From Ditylenchus dipsaci (lineage: Eukaryota > Nematoda > Chromadorea > Rhabditida > Anguinidae), in the NCBI GenBank assembly GCA_004194705.1, contig SADC01001320.1:930001-994000 (forward strand): a DNA stretch of 64,000 nucleotides. Reading direction: 5' to 3'. The translations under genes were made by a program, and so were the position numbers. The notes under the pieces were generated by a model, which saw only the letters and a program-made list of their open reading frames with translations, did no database searches and was not told the DNA's origin. Within the stretch, counting starts at the first letter, position 1. Each line of letters begins with the position of its first letter. Shown in pieces: positions 10,591-21,600 of this stretch.

Positions 10591-11810
10591 TAATTATAAA
10601 AAGGTCAGATCTCAAAGGTCAGCGTGAAATACTGCAAAAAAGATGGGCCTGTAATGCGGTTTTACTGTTTATCTCGTCTATCACTTGTATTCTGCAATGT
10701 TTGCATATATTTTTTGGGCGATCTCAAAAAATACAAAGGTAGACATCGGAAACTGCCCTTTAAAATTGGTTTAATCACCATTCCTATTATTCCTAATTGC
10801 ATTTAAAAGAAGATGAAAAAAGAGGAAACACTTGACTTGTTTCCCTATTCTTTTCTTTCATTCCAATAAAATGGCTACTTTGAAACTCAAAAATCTGATT
10901 GGCTTCATTTAGCCTGCCCCTTTCTTATCTACAACCTTCAACAGATTCACTAAGAACAGCCTGAAAATTGGATTATCGGTAGCAGTGGGTAGTAGGAGAA
11001 TTATACGCACTGCTAAATAAATGAATGAGCTAGCAGGATAGGGACACGAAAAGTCCTTCCAGATTTGTCACTAGCCTTCAAAGATGAGATTGGAGGAATG
11101 GCTAGGTCTAGCTTGCTGCCAGTTTATATGTGAGCCGCTAGCATAAAAAACAGGCAAGAGAAATTATTTGTGAGCCCTCTTCTTTTTTTGTTTCCTTCCT
11201 AGGATATATCTTTTGGGTAATAATGCCAATGCTACTTGATGGACTTTTTGGGCATGCTCAAATTATTAGCAGTTTTGAAACTTTTGCTTTCTTGAATAAA
11301 TTAAAAGTATCGGAGACTATGAGCAATTTGGTGTCACGAGGTTGTCTCTGATGCTCAATTCAATTGTTTATTCCTTTCTGCTGCGTCATGAAAAAAAAGT
11401 CTTTGCTAAGATGTTTGATTCTGTTTTGAAGGTAAGGAGTATAGGAGTGCTGATATATGTTAGAAACGCTGTTTTTACACGTTATGTAAATGGGTATTTC
11501 ACTGACTCGGCATAGAATCATCTTGCTATGCTTTTCAAAAATTTATTATTGAATTTATTTTTTTAAGAAGGCTTGTTCCCAAGATGCACCACCGTACATT
11601 ACAAAAAACTCAAAACTAGCATTTTTTCTCCAAGTGCAAAAAATGCTTGAATAATATATATGTAATAATAAATAACGCCTTGAAATAATTTTTTTTTAAT
11701 TTCTGACTCAGCAAAAACACCCATTCATCTTTAATCGTAATCCACCCATCAACCCTGCCTTAATAACTGTAGAATTTCTCGTATATATAAAAGAAATTCT
11801 ACACTTAACT

Positions 11811-12010
11811 ATGGGGCATGCTCACCTGTTTAAATTTTTTTCCTTAATCATTACACTTCTGTACGGATTTTTCCACTTGGTTTTTAACAAAACTATACCT
11901 AAAATGAAACTCTAGGCCTCGTTTTGTCAGAAACCAAGCCGAAAAATCCGTACAGAAGTTCATTGATTCAGGGACTGGGGACAAATTTAAACAGGTGAGC
12001 ATGCCCCTTT
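11811..12010. mobile_element. MITE with GGGGCATGCTCACC ends
   Basis: Inverted GGGGCATGCTCACCTGTTTAA at both ends; inner arms share TTCTGTACGGATTTTTC. Right flank TTTA resembles the TTAA target of the AGGGGCATG class. It abuts the foldback element starting at 12023. Confidence 0.75.
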
Positions 12011-12022
12011 TACGATGTAGCA

Positions 12023-12639
12023 GGCTCTAGGTAAATTCGCCTACAGTTAATTCGCCTACAACTCGAATTTGATTTTTTCACTTTGATATTCGTAATATTG
12101 TGATTATCACACTATTATGCCCAGAAACGTGTTACCAAGAAGGTTTCTGAAGACTAAAGCATCAGTTTGTCAACCCAAAGCCTCCTCTCGAGTCATAAAT
12201 AAAGCCATATATTCAGGCATTCTACCCCGTTTTGGTCACTGGAGCTGGGCAAAAGAGGCTCTATATGCATTTTATGATCAAGTGTACTTCTCGGAATCAT
12301 GTCTAAGGTAAGTGAGTGCGCGCATATCAACTCCAAGAACCCCCCCCCTCTGCGCCTCTCCCAGGGCTTCGGGGGCGCAGGGGGCTTTGAGTTGAGATGC
12401 GCACACCCACATACCTTAGACACAAATCACTCGAAAGTGACTCTGGATGCATAAAAATGTATGCATACCAGAGTTTCTTCATACGGTAGGCCCAGTATTC
12501 AAAACTATATTCAAATCCTATCTTTTTTGGTGTTTTGAAAATATCCATGTCCCTTTTTTTGGTTAAATTCAGCTAATTTAAGAGTTGTAGGCGAATTTAC
12601 CTGTAGGCGAATTTACCGTAGGCGAATTTACTATCGCCC
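12023..12639. mobile_element. Foldback element A: tandem GGTAAATTCGCCTAC arrays in both ends, 8-bp duplication
   Basis: The 16-bp ends are GGCTCTAGGTAAATTC and (reverse) GGGCGATAGTAAATTC. Directly inside are tandem copies of a 15-bp unit, GTAAATTCGCCTACA, two at the left and three at the right, in inverted orientation. The flanks are ATGTAGCA and ATGGAGCA, an 8-bp duplication with one mismatch. It contains a copy of another dispersed repeat (12391-12492) and a hairpin around 12310-12400. Same end plan as elements B and C. Confidence 0.85.
12391..12492 (+). repeat. Dispersed 100-bp repeat, copy 1 of 3
   Basis: Contains CACACCCACATACCTTAGAC, ATCACTCGAAAGTGACTCT and ACCAGAGTTTCTTCATACGG. Two other copies: 25345-25435 (minus) and 58950-59046 (plus). 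All three end at a GGTAGGC block. A weak relative is near 33060. Confidence 0.85.
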
Positions 12640-13032
12640 ATGGAGCAAAATCTGACTCAGGACGAAAGAAATTAGATTTACTTTTTTTTTGTAAATCTTC
12701 TCCCTTTTCGTCTTAAATCTCCCGCTTACTTAAAAATTTAATTTCTGGCTTTTTTTTACAACATTTATACCGAGCTTGTACTGGACTCCCGGATTTCAGC
12801 TTTCTAATACAGCATAATTTCGAAAATTGTGAGATTTGCGTCTTTGAGTGGAGATGCCTTTATCAAAAACTCACTTCTAGCAAAGGTTTCTTTTTAGTGT
12901 GTCTTCACAAAAATGTGTCTTGACCACTTTTCAATGACTATGCTAGAAAAGATGTTTTTCAGATGGCATACAGACATTTTTGAAAAAAAACCAAAATTTT
13001 GACTTTTTCTTAGCAAAAATGGTCTCTATATA

Positions 13033-13277
13033 CCGTATTTCCTCTAATAAGCGCCCCCGCTCTAATAAGCGCCCCCCCCTCGACTTTTTGGGGTCTAGAT
13101 CTCAGTGTAGAATCAATATTTTGCAAAGCTGTTTGATACGTTTTCTTAACTCCCAAGAGCTCTGCCGATTTTCGATTTTGGTTGATCACCCTAAAATCTC
13201 GAGATCGAATTCCAAATGTTCCGATTTTTGGGGGTTTGAAAAATAAGCGCCCGGGGCGCTTATTAGAGGAAATACGG
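13033..13277. mobile_element. TA-flanked MITE, CCGTATTTCCTCTAATAAGCGC
   Basis: Inverted ends CCGTATTTCCTCTAATAAGC, TA on both sides, 245 bp. An extra CTCTAATAAGCGCCCCC copy lies just inside the left end only. Confidence 0.9.
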
Positions 13278-16200
13278 TACATTTATGATCATGCGTCTTG
13301 CTCGGAAAAAGGGGAGATTGAAATCTTATTAGAAAGCTGAGAACGAGGGCTACATGCTAATACAATAATTAAATAATAACAGTTAAGGCAAAAAAAAGCA
13401 AGAAACTGCACTTTAAAATTTAGGCGAGAAGTTTACAATAAAAAGGCGAGAGATATCAATTTCATTCATAACTGTTTGTTATGCTAAAAATATCATTTTT
13501 TAATGATAACATAGTGTAAAAAGTGTCAACTGTGTTCAGTGTTCCAGATGATATCTCAGTTATTTAAACTTTATTACTTTTCATACATTTTTATTTTTTA
13601 TCGTCTATTAGAGTGGAATAAATCTTCGCTAAATCTCAAAATTTTTTTGTATTGAAAACAGGTGCAAACATTGAGTTAGACACCTCCTGCTTTTGCTTCA
13701 TGATACCCAGCTCTAGTGTTTACTTAGCTGACCTAGACAAAACAAGCGCCTCCCTCCTCCATATCGCTTACTTTATTTTGTAGACACTTTGGAATATTTG
13801 ATAACAACAACTAATGCTTTAATATATCAAGGCATTCGACCCTATCATTAATACACGCACCAAAGATCTTTTCTGACTTCCCACTTTTTTACTTTACCAT
13901 CGCCGTTAATGACATTTCGAGTTTTTGAATTTGTAGTGGATATCTTTTTTGAAAATATTTTTCGAATTATTATTTTTATTTACATTTCAAATTAAAAATT
14001 TCATGTATTAGTCGAGGCAAATCTAATTTACCGAAAATTGTATATGTAAACAAAAAAATGACTCGGAAAACATTTTGAGCATTTTCGCAGTAAAATAGCT
14101 GTCCCTCGCAAATTCAACAATTCAAAATTTTCGTTGTCATCAATGGTGACGGTCCTTTGAATTTTGAAGTCTTTTGCTGAATTTAACTTGCTAGTCCAGT
14201 GTTTTAAAGTCTCCTTAGTAATTTTAAGTTCATAGTCAAAACCGATTTTGTGAAACACCGCAACTTTCTTCAACCTTGTTTACTATGGTTCTCATCCTAT
14301 TTTGTTGTTATTGTCTAATTTTTGTGTATAAGAGCAGCTGAGAAGCTGGAAGGCGTCACACACTAATTGGATTTGAATTATTAATGGGTGCTAATATTTT
14401 GTTTGTGTTTTGCAACGTCATTTTGTTGAAGATTTGTTAGATGCTGAAGCATCAGCAGAAAAAAGGTTCGGGTGCATGGAAATCGGAGACTTAGAAGGTA
14501 ATTAAGTCAAGAGATGAGTTCCATTAAAATGCATCTCCTCTAAATCTCGTCAGAGGAACGTTTTTTTTTGAAGAAAAACATTGTCTTAAAATAATCTTCT
14601 GTTTACGTTGGAGGTTTTGAAAAATTAGGCCATCAGGCAGGGCTCGGATCTGCAATTTATAATATGTGTACTTATTTAAGGATTCTAAATCTTATATTTT
14701 TTTTCAAATTTCACGTCAAAATCCGGTTTTCAGCAACGAAAGAGCAATACGCATCAAATAAAATAGCATTTTTTGCTAAACCACCCTAAGGTGTAATTAT
14801 CACGAGCTAATGCACTTATTTAAAAAAATTTGTGTATTATACTATTGTTGATTGAATTGACCATTGATGAAAAATTATCTCTTTTCAAGTTGACCTTCAT
14901 TGACTTCATTTCGTAGGTGAGTCGGGAGCTGACCCATGTTGACTGTAAACTGAAATATGTTGACTTTTGGCTGACCTATTTTGACTGTTAGCTCAGATAA
15001 GTTTTTTCTCTAATGACATTTTATCCAGTGCTTATTGCCATTTTGAAGCGAAAAAAAAAGATTTTGACTAAAAGCTTCAAAAATAAAAAAGATTTGGGGT
15101 TCTAAAAAAGGAGAAATATTTTTAAAAAGAGCACATACGAGCCCTGCCTTAATTACTAAAAGACGTTAAAACTCTATTCACAATTAATAGAATAAAAAAG
15201 AAGCCTTCGAGTGTACAAATATTCTGTTCTAATTTTAGGAGTTCGAAAAGGTATGGGTCTTTAAAAAGTTGGCGTTTCCATCAGAAGTAGAAAAATATTG
15301 ACAAAAAAGTAATTAGAAGAATCTAGAGTTGCCTGTGAAATATGTTAACTACTAACTAAATTATTGAGGTAAAACGTTTCTCTTACGTTTTCGATCATTT
15401 TTTATCCTTTTTTGCTTAGTACCACCGAAAAATAATAATACGAAAAAACTCGTAGGTGGATTTGGCTAATAGAGCACCTGCCAGCTAAATTCAAATGGTT
15501 TGTTTTCAGGCACAAAACAATTAAAGTATTTCATTCTCAATAAGCTAAAAGCTTAAGCGAAATTATCAGATTTATATAGGTACTAAACCAAGTGCATGAT
15601 GGCTCAAAAAAACGAAGGATATCAAGAATATTTACTGACACGTTTGAGTAATTTCTTTAGCTAAATTAAAAGGAATTTTTCGTTTACAACTTTTTCACAT
15701 ACCGGCTGTTTCTAAAAATTTCTATGCCCCTTTAGGCATTTCTATATTTTTTTGCTTCAGATTGCTAGATTCGATTCATGGCTCTGCAACTTGGTGATCG
15801 GTCGAAAATAGTCAGAAGGGGTACTTTTAGGCGGACTCAAAACTCAATCTTTATTGACCAGAACTCAAAAATGCCTTTTTGGGCACTATTGTAGTTCCAC
15901 CATGCTCGGATTTTTCGGAAAATGACCCAAAATCACCTTTCAAACTCATTTTTCTGGCCAAGACGAAAAAAAAAAGATTTCAAAACACTTTCTAAAAAAA
16001 TTCGAAAGAAAAGAATTCCGTCAATAACATTGTCAAATTATTTTTCGTTCGCATTTCAAATTTGTTCCAATTTTCAACCATCCACTAGTCCAACGTTGCT
16101 TGACACTGCCAGATCGGCAACTTCTGTTGTTCCGCAGCTTTCTATTGCTAGACTGCGTTCTATATTGACTAATAAACAAAATTCAGATTTAAAATGCACA

Positions 16201-17017
16201 CAAACAAAAACAATTCGAAAATTTTAGTGACCAAAATTAGGTTGGTCCCGCGCAAATTCAAATTTCAGAAATTGCTGGGCTTATCAAGTTTCATGGTCCT
16301 TTATAAAAAGTTATTTTTCGAAGTGAGATTACGTTGAGATTACCAACCTCCACCCCACCCCACTTTAGCATTGTCATAACATTGTTCGAATAGTGTCAAT
16401 AAGCCGAAAATGTCATTATTTTAATAGCAGTCCACGTAGTGTCTATCAAAGCAATAATTGCTGCTTGAGCATCAATTGGGCCAGAGGATTAAGTAGTGCA
16501 ATACCCTCTTTGAAAGCATTAATCTATTCCTTTGTCAGCTGAATCAAGCCTAGTGCCTCCACCAAATTATAGCAGTAGTAAATGCACCCAATTAATGCTA
16601 CTAGTGAAGGGTTAGGGCTAATGTTGCTATCTCAATTTCCGCTGCTTTCCCGATTTACTAGGTGCTAATTAGTAATAACTTTTCTCCGCATTGTTTGATC
16701 GATACTTAGTCCAGCAAATCAGATCCTGTGTAAAATGAGTATCCGACCGGAATTTCGTAATATATTTATTTGCAGGCATTACCAAAAAAGCTCCAAAATT
16801 TTTTGGGCTTGGTCGGTTGCCGTTTGCAATGATACTTTCTATTGCTAATATACAATAGTTGGTTCTTGCCGAGATGATAAAAAAAACTGATCTTGCAATT
16901 TTTCGTTGCTTAACGTTTCCCCCATTGTTGCCATGTTTCCCGTGTATGATAAGAAAATCAAGCTTAAAATAAGGTATCTTTGTATAGAGCATATTCACGT
17001 TTTGGTTCATTGATTCC
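13278..17017. other. 3.7-kb stretch with no supported gene or bounded element
   Basis: AT-rich DNA. There is a short run of degenerate GTTGACT-type repeats at about 14925-14995. Open frames at 14028-14273, 15922-16227 and 16669-17019 have no recognisable motif, no convincing splice context and composition like the surroundings. I see nothing else I can support. Confidence 0.5.
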
Positions 17018-17075
17018 ATGGCGCAGTGAATGTGAGAGAGAACATCGATGCCTCAGGTTCGAATCCCAGCAGTTT
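17018..17075 (+). other. tRNA-like A/B box pair (degenerate)
   Basis: A-box-like ATGGCGCAGTGAATG and B-box GGTTCGAATCCC, about 30 bp apart. A convincing acceptor stem is lacking. Probably a tRNA-derived repeat fragment. Confidence 0.35.
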
Positions 17076-18771
17076 TGAATTTGAATATTTTTTTGTTTTT
17101 CGCTTACAGGCTTTTTGATCTGCTACATATTGCTGCCATATATTATACTACAAAAAAAACCTTAGATATTATAGTCCGTTAGCCGGGCTATCCTCCGGTA
17201 TTTTTATCTCTTCCACATGACAGCAAAAATAAAAATTCCCTTTGCATATATTTTGCAACCCCAAAATCTGTTATTCCCGGTGTTTAGCATTTGTTCTATG
17301 CGATTTTTTTTCATTCCAAGCAAGGAAATTTATGCTTGAATTAAAGCCTGGAGAACGCTCTACAAGATGACTGATTACAGAGCTTCGTGTGATTGAATAA
17401 TTTGGGTTTCCAGGCTGAATGAAGTTTATACAAAGAACTTGGAGGTAATCAATATATGCTAAACTTCGCCACGCAGGGAATTTTTTTTCTTTCCATGTGT
17501 AGGAAATTAACTTTACTTAAATCGACTGAATTTTAATAAAAAAATTGAATTTTCGGTCTTGGCCTAGAACTCCCTATTAATAATTTTTACCGATCTAACG
17601 CGTCGTGGCTTTTTTACACCAAATTTTTTATACCACATGTTTGAGTCCGTCCTAACGGGCGCTGGTACACCCTCGCCTAAGCCTGAAAAATTGAAAAACC
17701 GAAAAAAGTTAAACAAAATTCACAGGGGGGGGGGTCAAGGCAAAATTTGGCACTCTATCCAGTCATAGTGTGGACCCAGTTTTTGACCAGTTGTTAGTAT
17801 ACCTTTAATTTTTACAGTAGTTTGTTTTTTCCCAATTTAAAAGCTTATTTCCAAACTCACTAATGACTTTATTTAATTGCCATCAATTGCAAAACATCCA
17901 AACCGAAAAAGTACAAAAAACACCAACCGGAAAATTGTTTTAAATGTAGTATACATTGTTGTGATAATATCAATTTATGCTGCTGCTATTCAAGCGATTA
18001 ATGTTGTTGTATTTCAGAGTAGTATTCTATGACCACAACTTATAAATTGTATCTGAAGTCAAGCACATACTCTCAGGCTGTCCCACAACAAATAAATATC
18101 TGTTATTGGAACACTCCCCCTTTTTTTAATGATTTGTTTTGGAGACTCGAGGGATTTACCCATTCCACAAGCATCCCTAAATAATTTCCATAATTGAGCA
18201 GGCTCTGCAGCTCCACTATCTTTAATGTGATTTAATTTGGTTGTGGTGGTGGGCAACTTGTGCCTCTTGCATTATACATACTTTGGCCATAATAGTACAT
18301 ATTGTTTGCAGGGGTCTAAATGCTGGAGAAATTCGCCAAATTTTAATCTGACTAATATTTATATTTAAGTACTACTTCTATGATATTATTGCTGCTGCTG
18401 CAAACCACAAGTAATACAAATCAGCAGGGTATTGCTGCTCCATATTGGTGCTAACCAGAGGTTGGTGATAAGACAGAAAAATTGTGGGAAAGGCATTTTA
18501 TAAATATTAGGCTGTGTCATAAATATGTTTGGGGTTTTAAATGAAATTTTTGTGGCATTGTGTTTTTTTAATCCATTTTTTGACAATTTTTCAAAACTAC
18601 AAGATATAATTAACAAATGAATCTCCAATAAGCTATAACACTTAGCTATATAATTTCGAAAATTTCGAGATTTACGTATTTAGATAAACCAACTTGAGAC
18701 AAAAACTTACTTTCTTGTAATACGTAAATCTTTAGATTTTTGAAGTTACGCACCTAAGTGTTATAGGTTGG

Positions 18772-19300
18772 GGATACGATTCGGCGGTGGAAAGAATAGC
18801 GGCGTAAAAAACGGTGGTGGAAAATATGGTACAGGTGAACGGCGGCAGAAAAAGGCGGAATTGTAAAAAGGCCTTTGTGTATTTTTGTCTTGCAAATCAT
18901 TATTTCTGACGCCGAATTTGTGTCCAGCATAGTCGCTTTGCTTATGAAAATGCTCTTTAGTCTAAGATCTCATTCATATTTTGAATTCCACTCGAGACAG
19001 CAAATATTTAAACTCAAAAAAATGTCCGAAAATCTTTTCCGAAAATGGATTTAAATTTTTGTTGTATCGAGTGGAATTCAAAACATGAATGAGATCTTAG
19101 ACTAAACGGCGTTTTTATAACCAAAGCGACTATGCTGGACACGAATTCGATGTCCTAAATAATGATTTGCGATGCAAACATACACCAAGATCATTTTAAA
19201 ACTCCGTCGTTTTTTTCCGCCGCCGTTCACCTCTACCACATTTTCCAACGCCGTTTTTCACGCCGATATTCTTTCCTCCGCCGAATCGTATCTCCACCGT
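18772..19300. mobile_element. ~530-bp palindromic MITE, GATACGATTCGGCGG ends
   Basis: Inverted blocks in register through the element: GATACGATTCGGCGG, GGTGAACGGCGGC, CAAATCATTATTT, AGCATAGTCGCTTTG, and TCTAAGATCTCATTCAT. The fold is nearly complete, with a short non-paired centre near 19020-19050. Confidence 0.85.
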
Positions 19301-19537
19301 TATAGCTCATTAGAAAGCTGAGATATTTCTTGTAAGGTCAAAAATCTAACTAAATTTAGCCAGATTTTTCACCTTATCGTCTCTCAAATTTTGTAGAATT
19401 TCTTATTTTGTGCAAAAGATTCTCAGCTGTAAAATGAGAGGTTAGTTTTTTTAAACTTCTCGAAAATGTATAGAAAATACAAAATGTCATAAAAATTTCA
19501 TTTAAAAAAATCGACTGTTTTTATGACACAACCTTAT

Positions 19538-19825
19538 GGTGCAGGATCAAAATACCCAAAGACAAAATAACCAATTACAAAATACCCAAGAGTGGTCTTT
19601 TGGTGGACTTTTGACGTCCTATTAATATTATAATGGTATTTGGTGCATATTACATGTTGCGTATATTATGATAATAGCATATTGTGCACATTATCTGCAC
19701 AATATGCATATTGGGTATTTCGACCATTGGGTATTTCGACCATTGGGTATTTTGTACTTTGGATATTTTGTCTTTGGGTATTTTGTCTTTGGGTATTTTG
19801 TCTTTGGGTATTTTGATCCTGCACC
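19538..19825. mobile_element. Foldback element E: tandem TTTGGGTATTTTGTC units, 9-bp duplication
   Basis: Inverted ends GGTGCAGGATCAAAATACCC and a tandem array of a 15-bp unit (TTTGGGTATTTTGTC), about five copies at the right end. A perfect 9-bp direct repeat CAACCTTAT flanks it (19529-19537, 19826-19834). A 9-bp duplication is typical of MULE elements. Confidence 0.9.
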
Positions 19826-20150
19826 CAACCTTATATTTTAGGTCCGAAGTTTCCGAAATGATGTTTTTTTCACAATTTGGGTACGAGATACACACAGAAA
19901 ACATTTTTAGGGGAAAGTCCAAAAAATTGACTTTTACCTTAGTGTCTAAGATAACCACCTTTTTTAAGGTATTCTTTTTTTTTTGTTTTTCTGACTGGAA
20001 CAAGGTGAAAAAACATCCAATCGTGGTCTGACATTCGCCATGCATTTGAATTTTTTTGACGTGCGTTCGCCCTGTCTTTGGAGAATGTCTTATTTTGCAG
20101 TAAAAATGTAACTGAGACAATGACCAACATTTTGAGTACTAAATCACCGG

Positions 20151-20786
20151 CCCTATATGAGAATCAGTTTCATTTTTTGGTAAAATTGCGACTCGCTACA
20201 AATTGTGACTCGCTACTGTTTTGAATTTTTTTAATTTCATTTTTTTGACTGTTTTTTGCGGCGACCGGACATTTAGCAGAATTTCTGAAAATTGTCCGCG
20301 GACATTTAGCAGAATTTTTCGGTATGATTGGGTTGTTTTGCCCGAATCTTACCGAAAAATTCTGCTAAATGTCCGCGGACGATTTTCAGAAATTCTGCTA
20401 AATGTCCGGTAGCCGTTTTTTGCATGTTCTTTTAACTTTTTTCAGCTTAGGCCTTAGGCTTAGGCAAGGGTAGGCCAGCGCACGTTAGAACGAACTCAAA
20501 CGTGTGTCATAGACTGAGCACCAAAAGGCGCCAATTTGAAAAAACTGTAGCGAGTCACAATTTGTAGCGAGTCGAATGTCAGTCCATTTTTTTGTCTTGG
20601 TCCCCCTGTTGATTTTTTGTGCATTTTTTAATTTCTTTGTCGGAGTTTGTTCAACAATTCTAACACAAAAAGCTAGCAGTCATAAATTTTCACGAGCTGA
20701 TCAACAAATTTTTTTAAATAATTTTGTTTAATTGGCAAAAAAAAGGCGGGACCAAGGCAAAAATGGGATCTATTCTCATATAGGTC
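20151..20786. mobile_element. Three nested palindromes
   Basis: Outer inverted pair CTATATGAGAATCAG / CTATATGAGAATAGAT at the ends. Inside, 20189-20574 has GACTCGCTACAAATTGTGAC arms with tandem units. Inside that, 20262-20410 is a strong hairpin with CCGGACATTTAGCAGAATTT arms repeated twice. The region also holds a good copy of the dispersed CCAGCGCACGTTAGAACGAA box (20450-20510). Confidence 0.8.
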
Positions 20787-21172
20787 GAATTTCCTAATGG
20801 TTGTGCAGCAAAATTTATTATTTCCTTAAATTTTTTGAAAAGACGCCTTTATTCTAATATGATATCCGGATTCTATGTAGAAAGTGGGGAATTTTTTCAA
20901 GCAAAATTAGGATTGGCATTTGTTCATATAAACAGGAAAATTTCAGACAAATGGGGACAATTAATTTTTGAAGATTTTTAACCATAACCAAATAAATAAG
21001 CATCAAAGTAATCATAATCTGCGACTGAAGTAAGTCTGACATCAAAAAAGAGGCTTGTTTCTTCTCTCTGATGTAGCGCCCCCGAGTGGAGTTCGTTCTC
21101 GCTTTTTTACTTTGAATTTGAAAATGTCGCGCTAAATGTGATTTGTCTGTCTTGTTCTATAAATAGCAAGTA

Positions 21173-21309
21173 CCGTATTCTCTCTAATAATCCCACTGTG
21201 GTATTATTTTTCAATCTCCGAAAAATCTCGAAATTGTCAATGAAAAATGGCCCTAACTCTGAAATCCTAGTAAAAAAATCGGGGGTGTGGATTATTAGAG
21301 CCAATACGG
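21173..21309. mobile_element. TA-flanked MITE, CCGTATTCTCTCTAATA ends
   Basis: 137-bp element; inverted CCGTATTCTCTCTAATAATCC / CCGTATTGGCTCTAATAATCC, TA on both flanks. Confidence 0.8.
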
Positions 21310-21600
21310 TATTCCGATTTCACGCGTTATTTTCGCGAATGACAATAGTTTTGCGGTAAAGACCAGCAGCTTTGGATGAAGTGCGCCTTTATTTTTCAAA
21401 AAAAGGCGCAATAGCCGCGGGCCAGAACGGCAAAACTTATGTTATTTGCAAAAACAATCGGCAAAGAAATAACTCAAAAACTTCACACACAAGTTTCAGG
21501 CTATGACTTCAGATAGTTGGGTATATTCGAGTCTGGCGACCACATCACAACCCTATCCAGTCTTGCAGGAATATTCTTATCCACTTCCTCAGCAATACTC

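Noticed and set aside
15922..16227. 101-codon plus-strand ORF
   Set aside because: No recognisable domain, composition like the surrounding AT-rich DNA, no splice or poly(A) context.
16669..17019. 116-codon minus-strand ORF
   Set aside because: No family features; probably a chance frame in AT-rich DNA.
19650..20120. 156-codon minus ORF with KDKIPKDKIPKDK repeats
   Set aside because: The repeats are the tandem array of foldback E read as protein.
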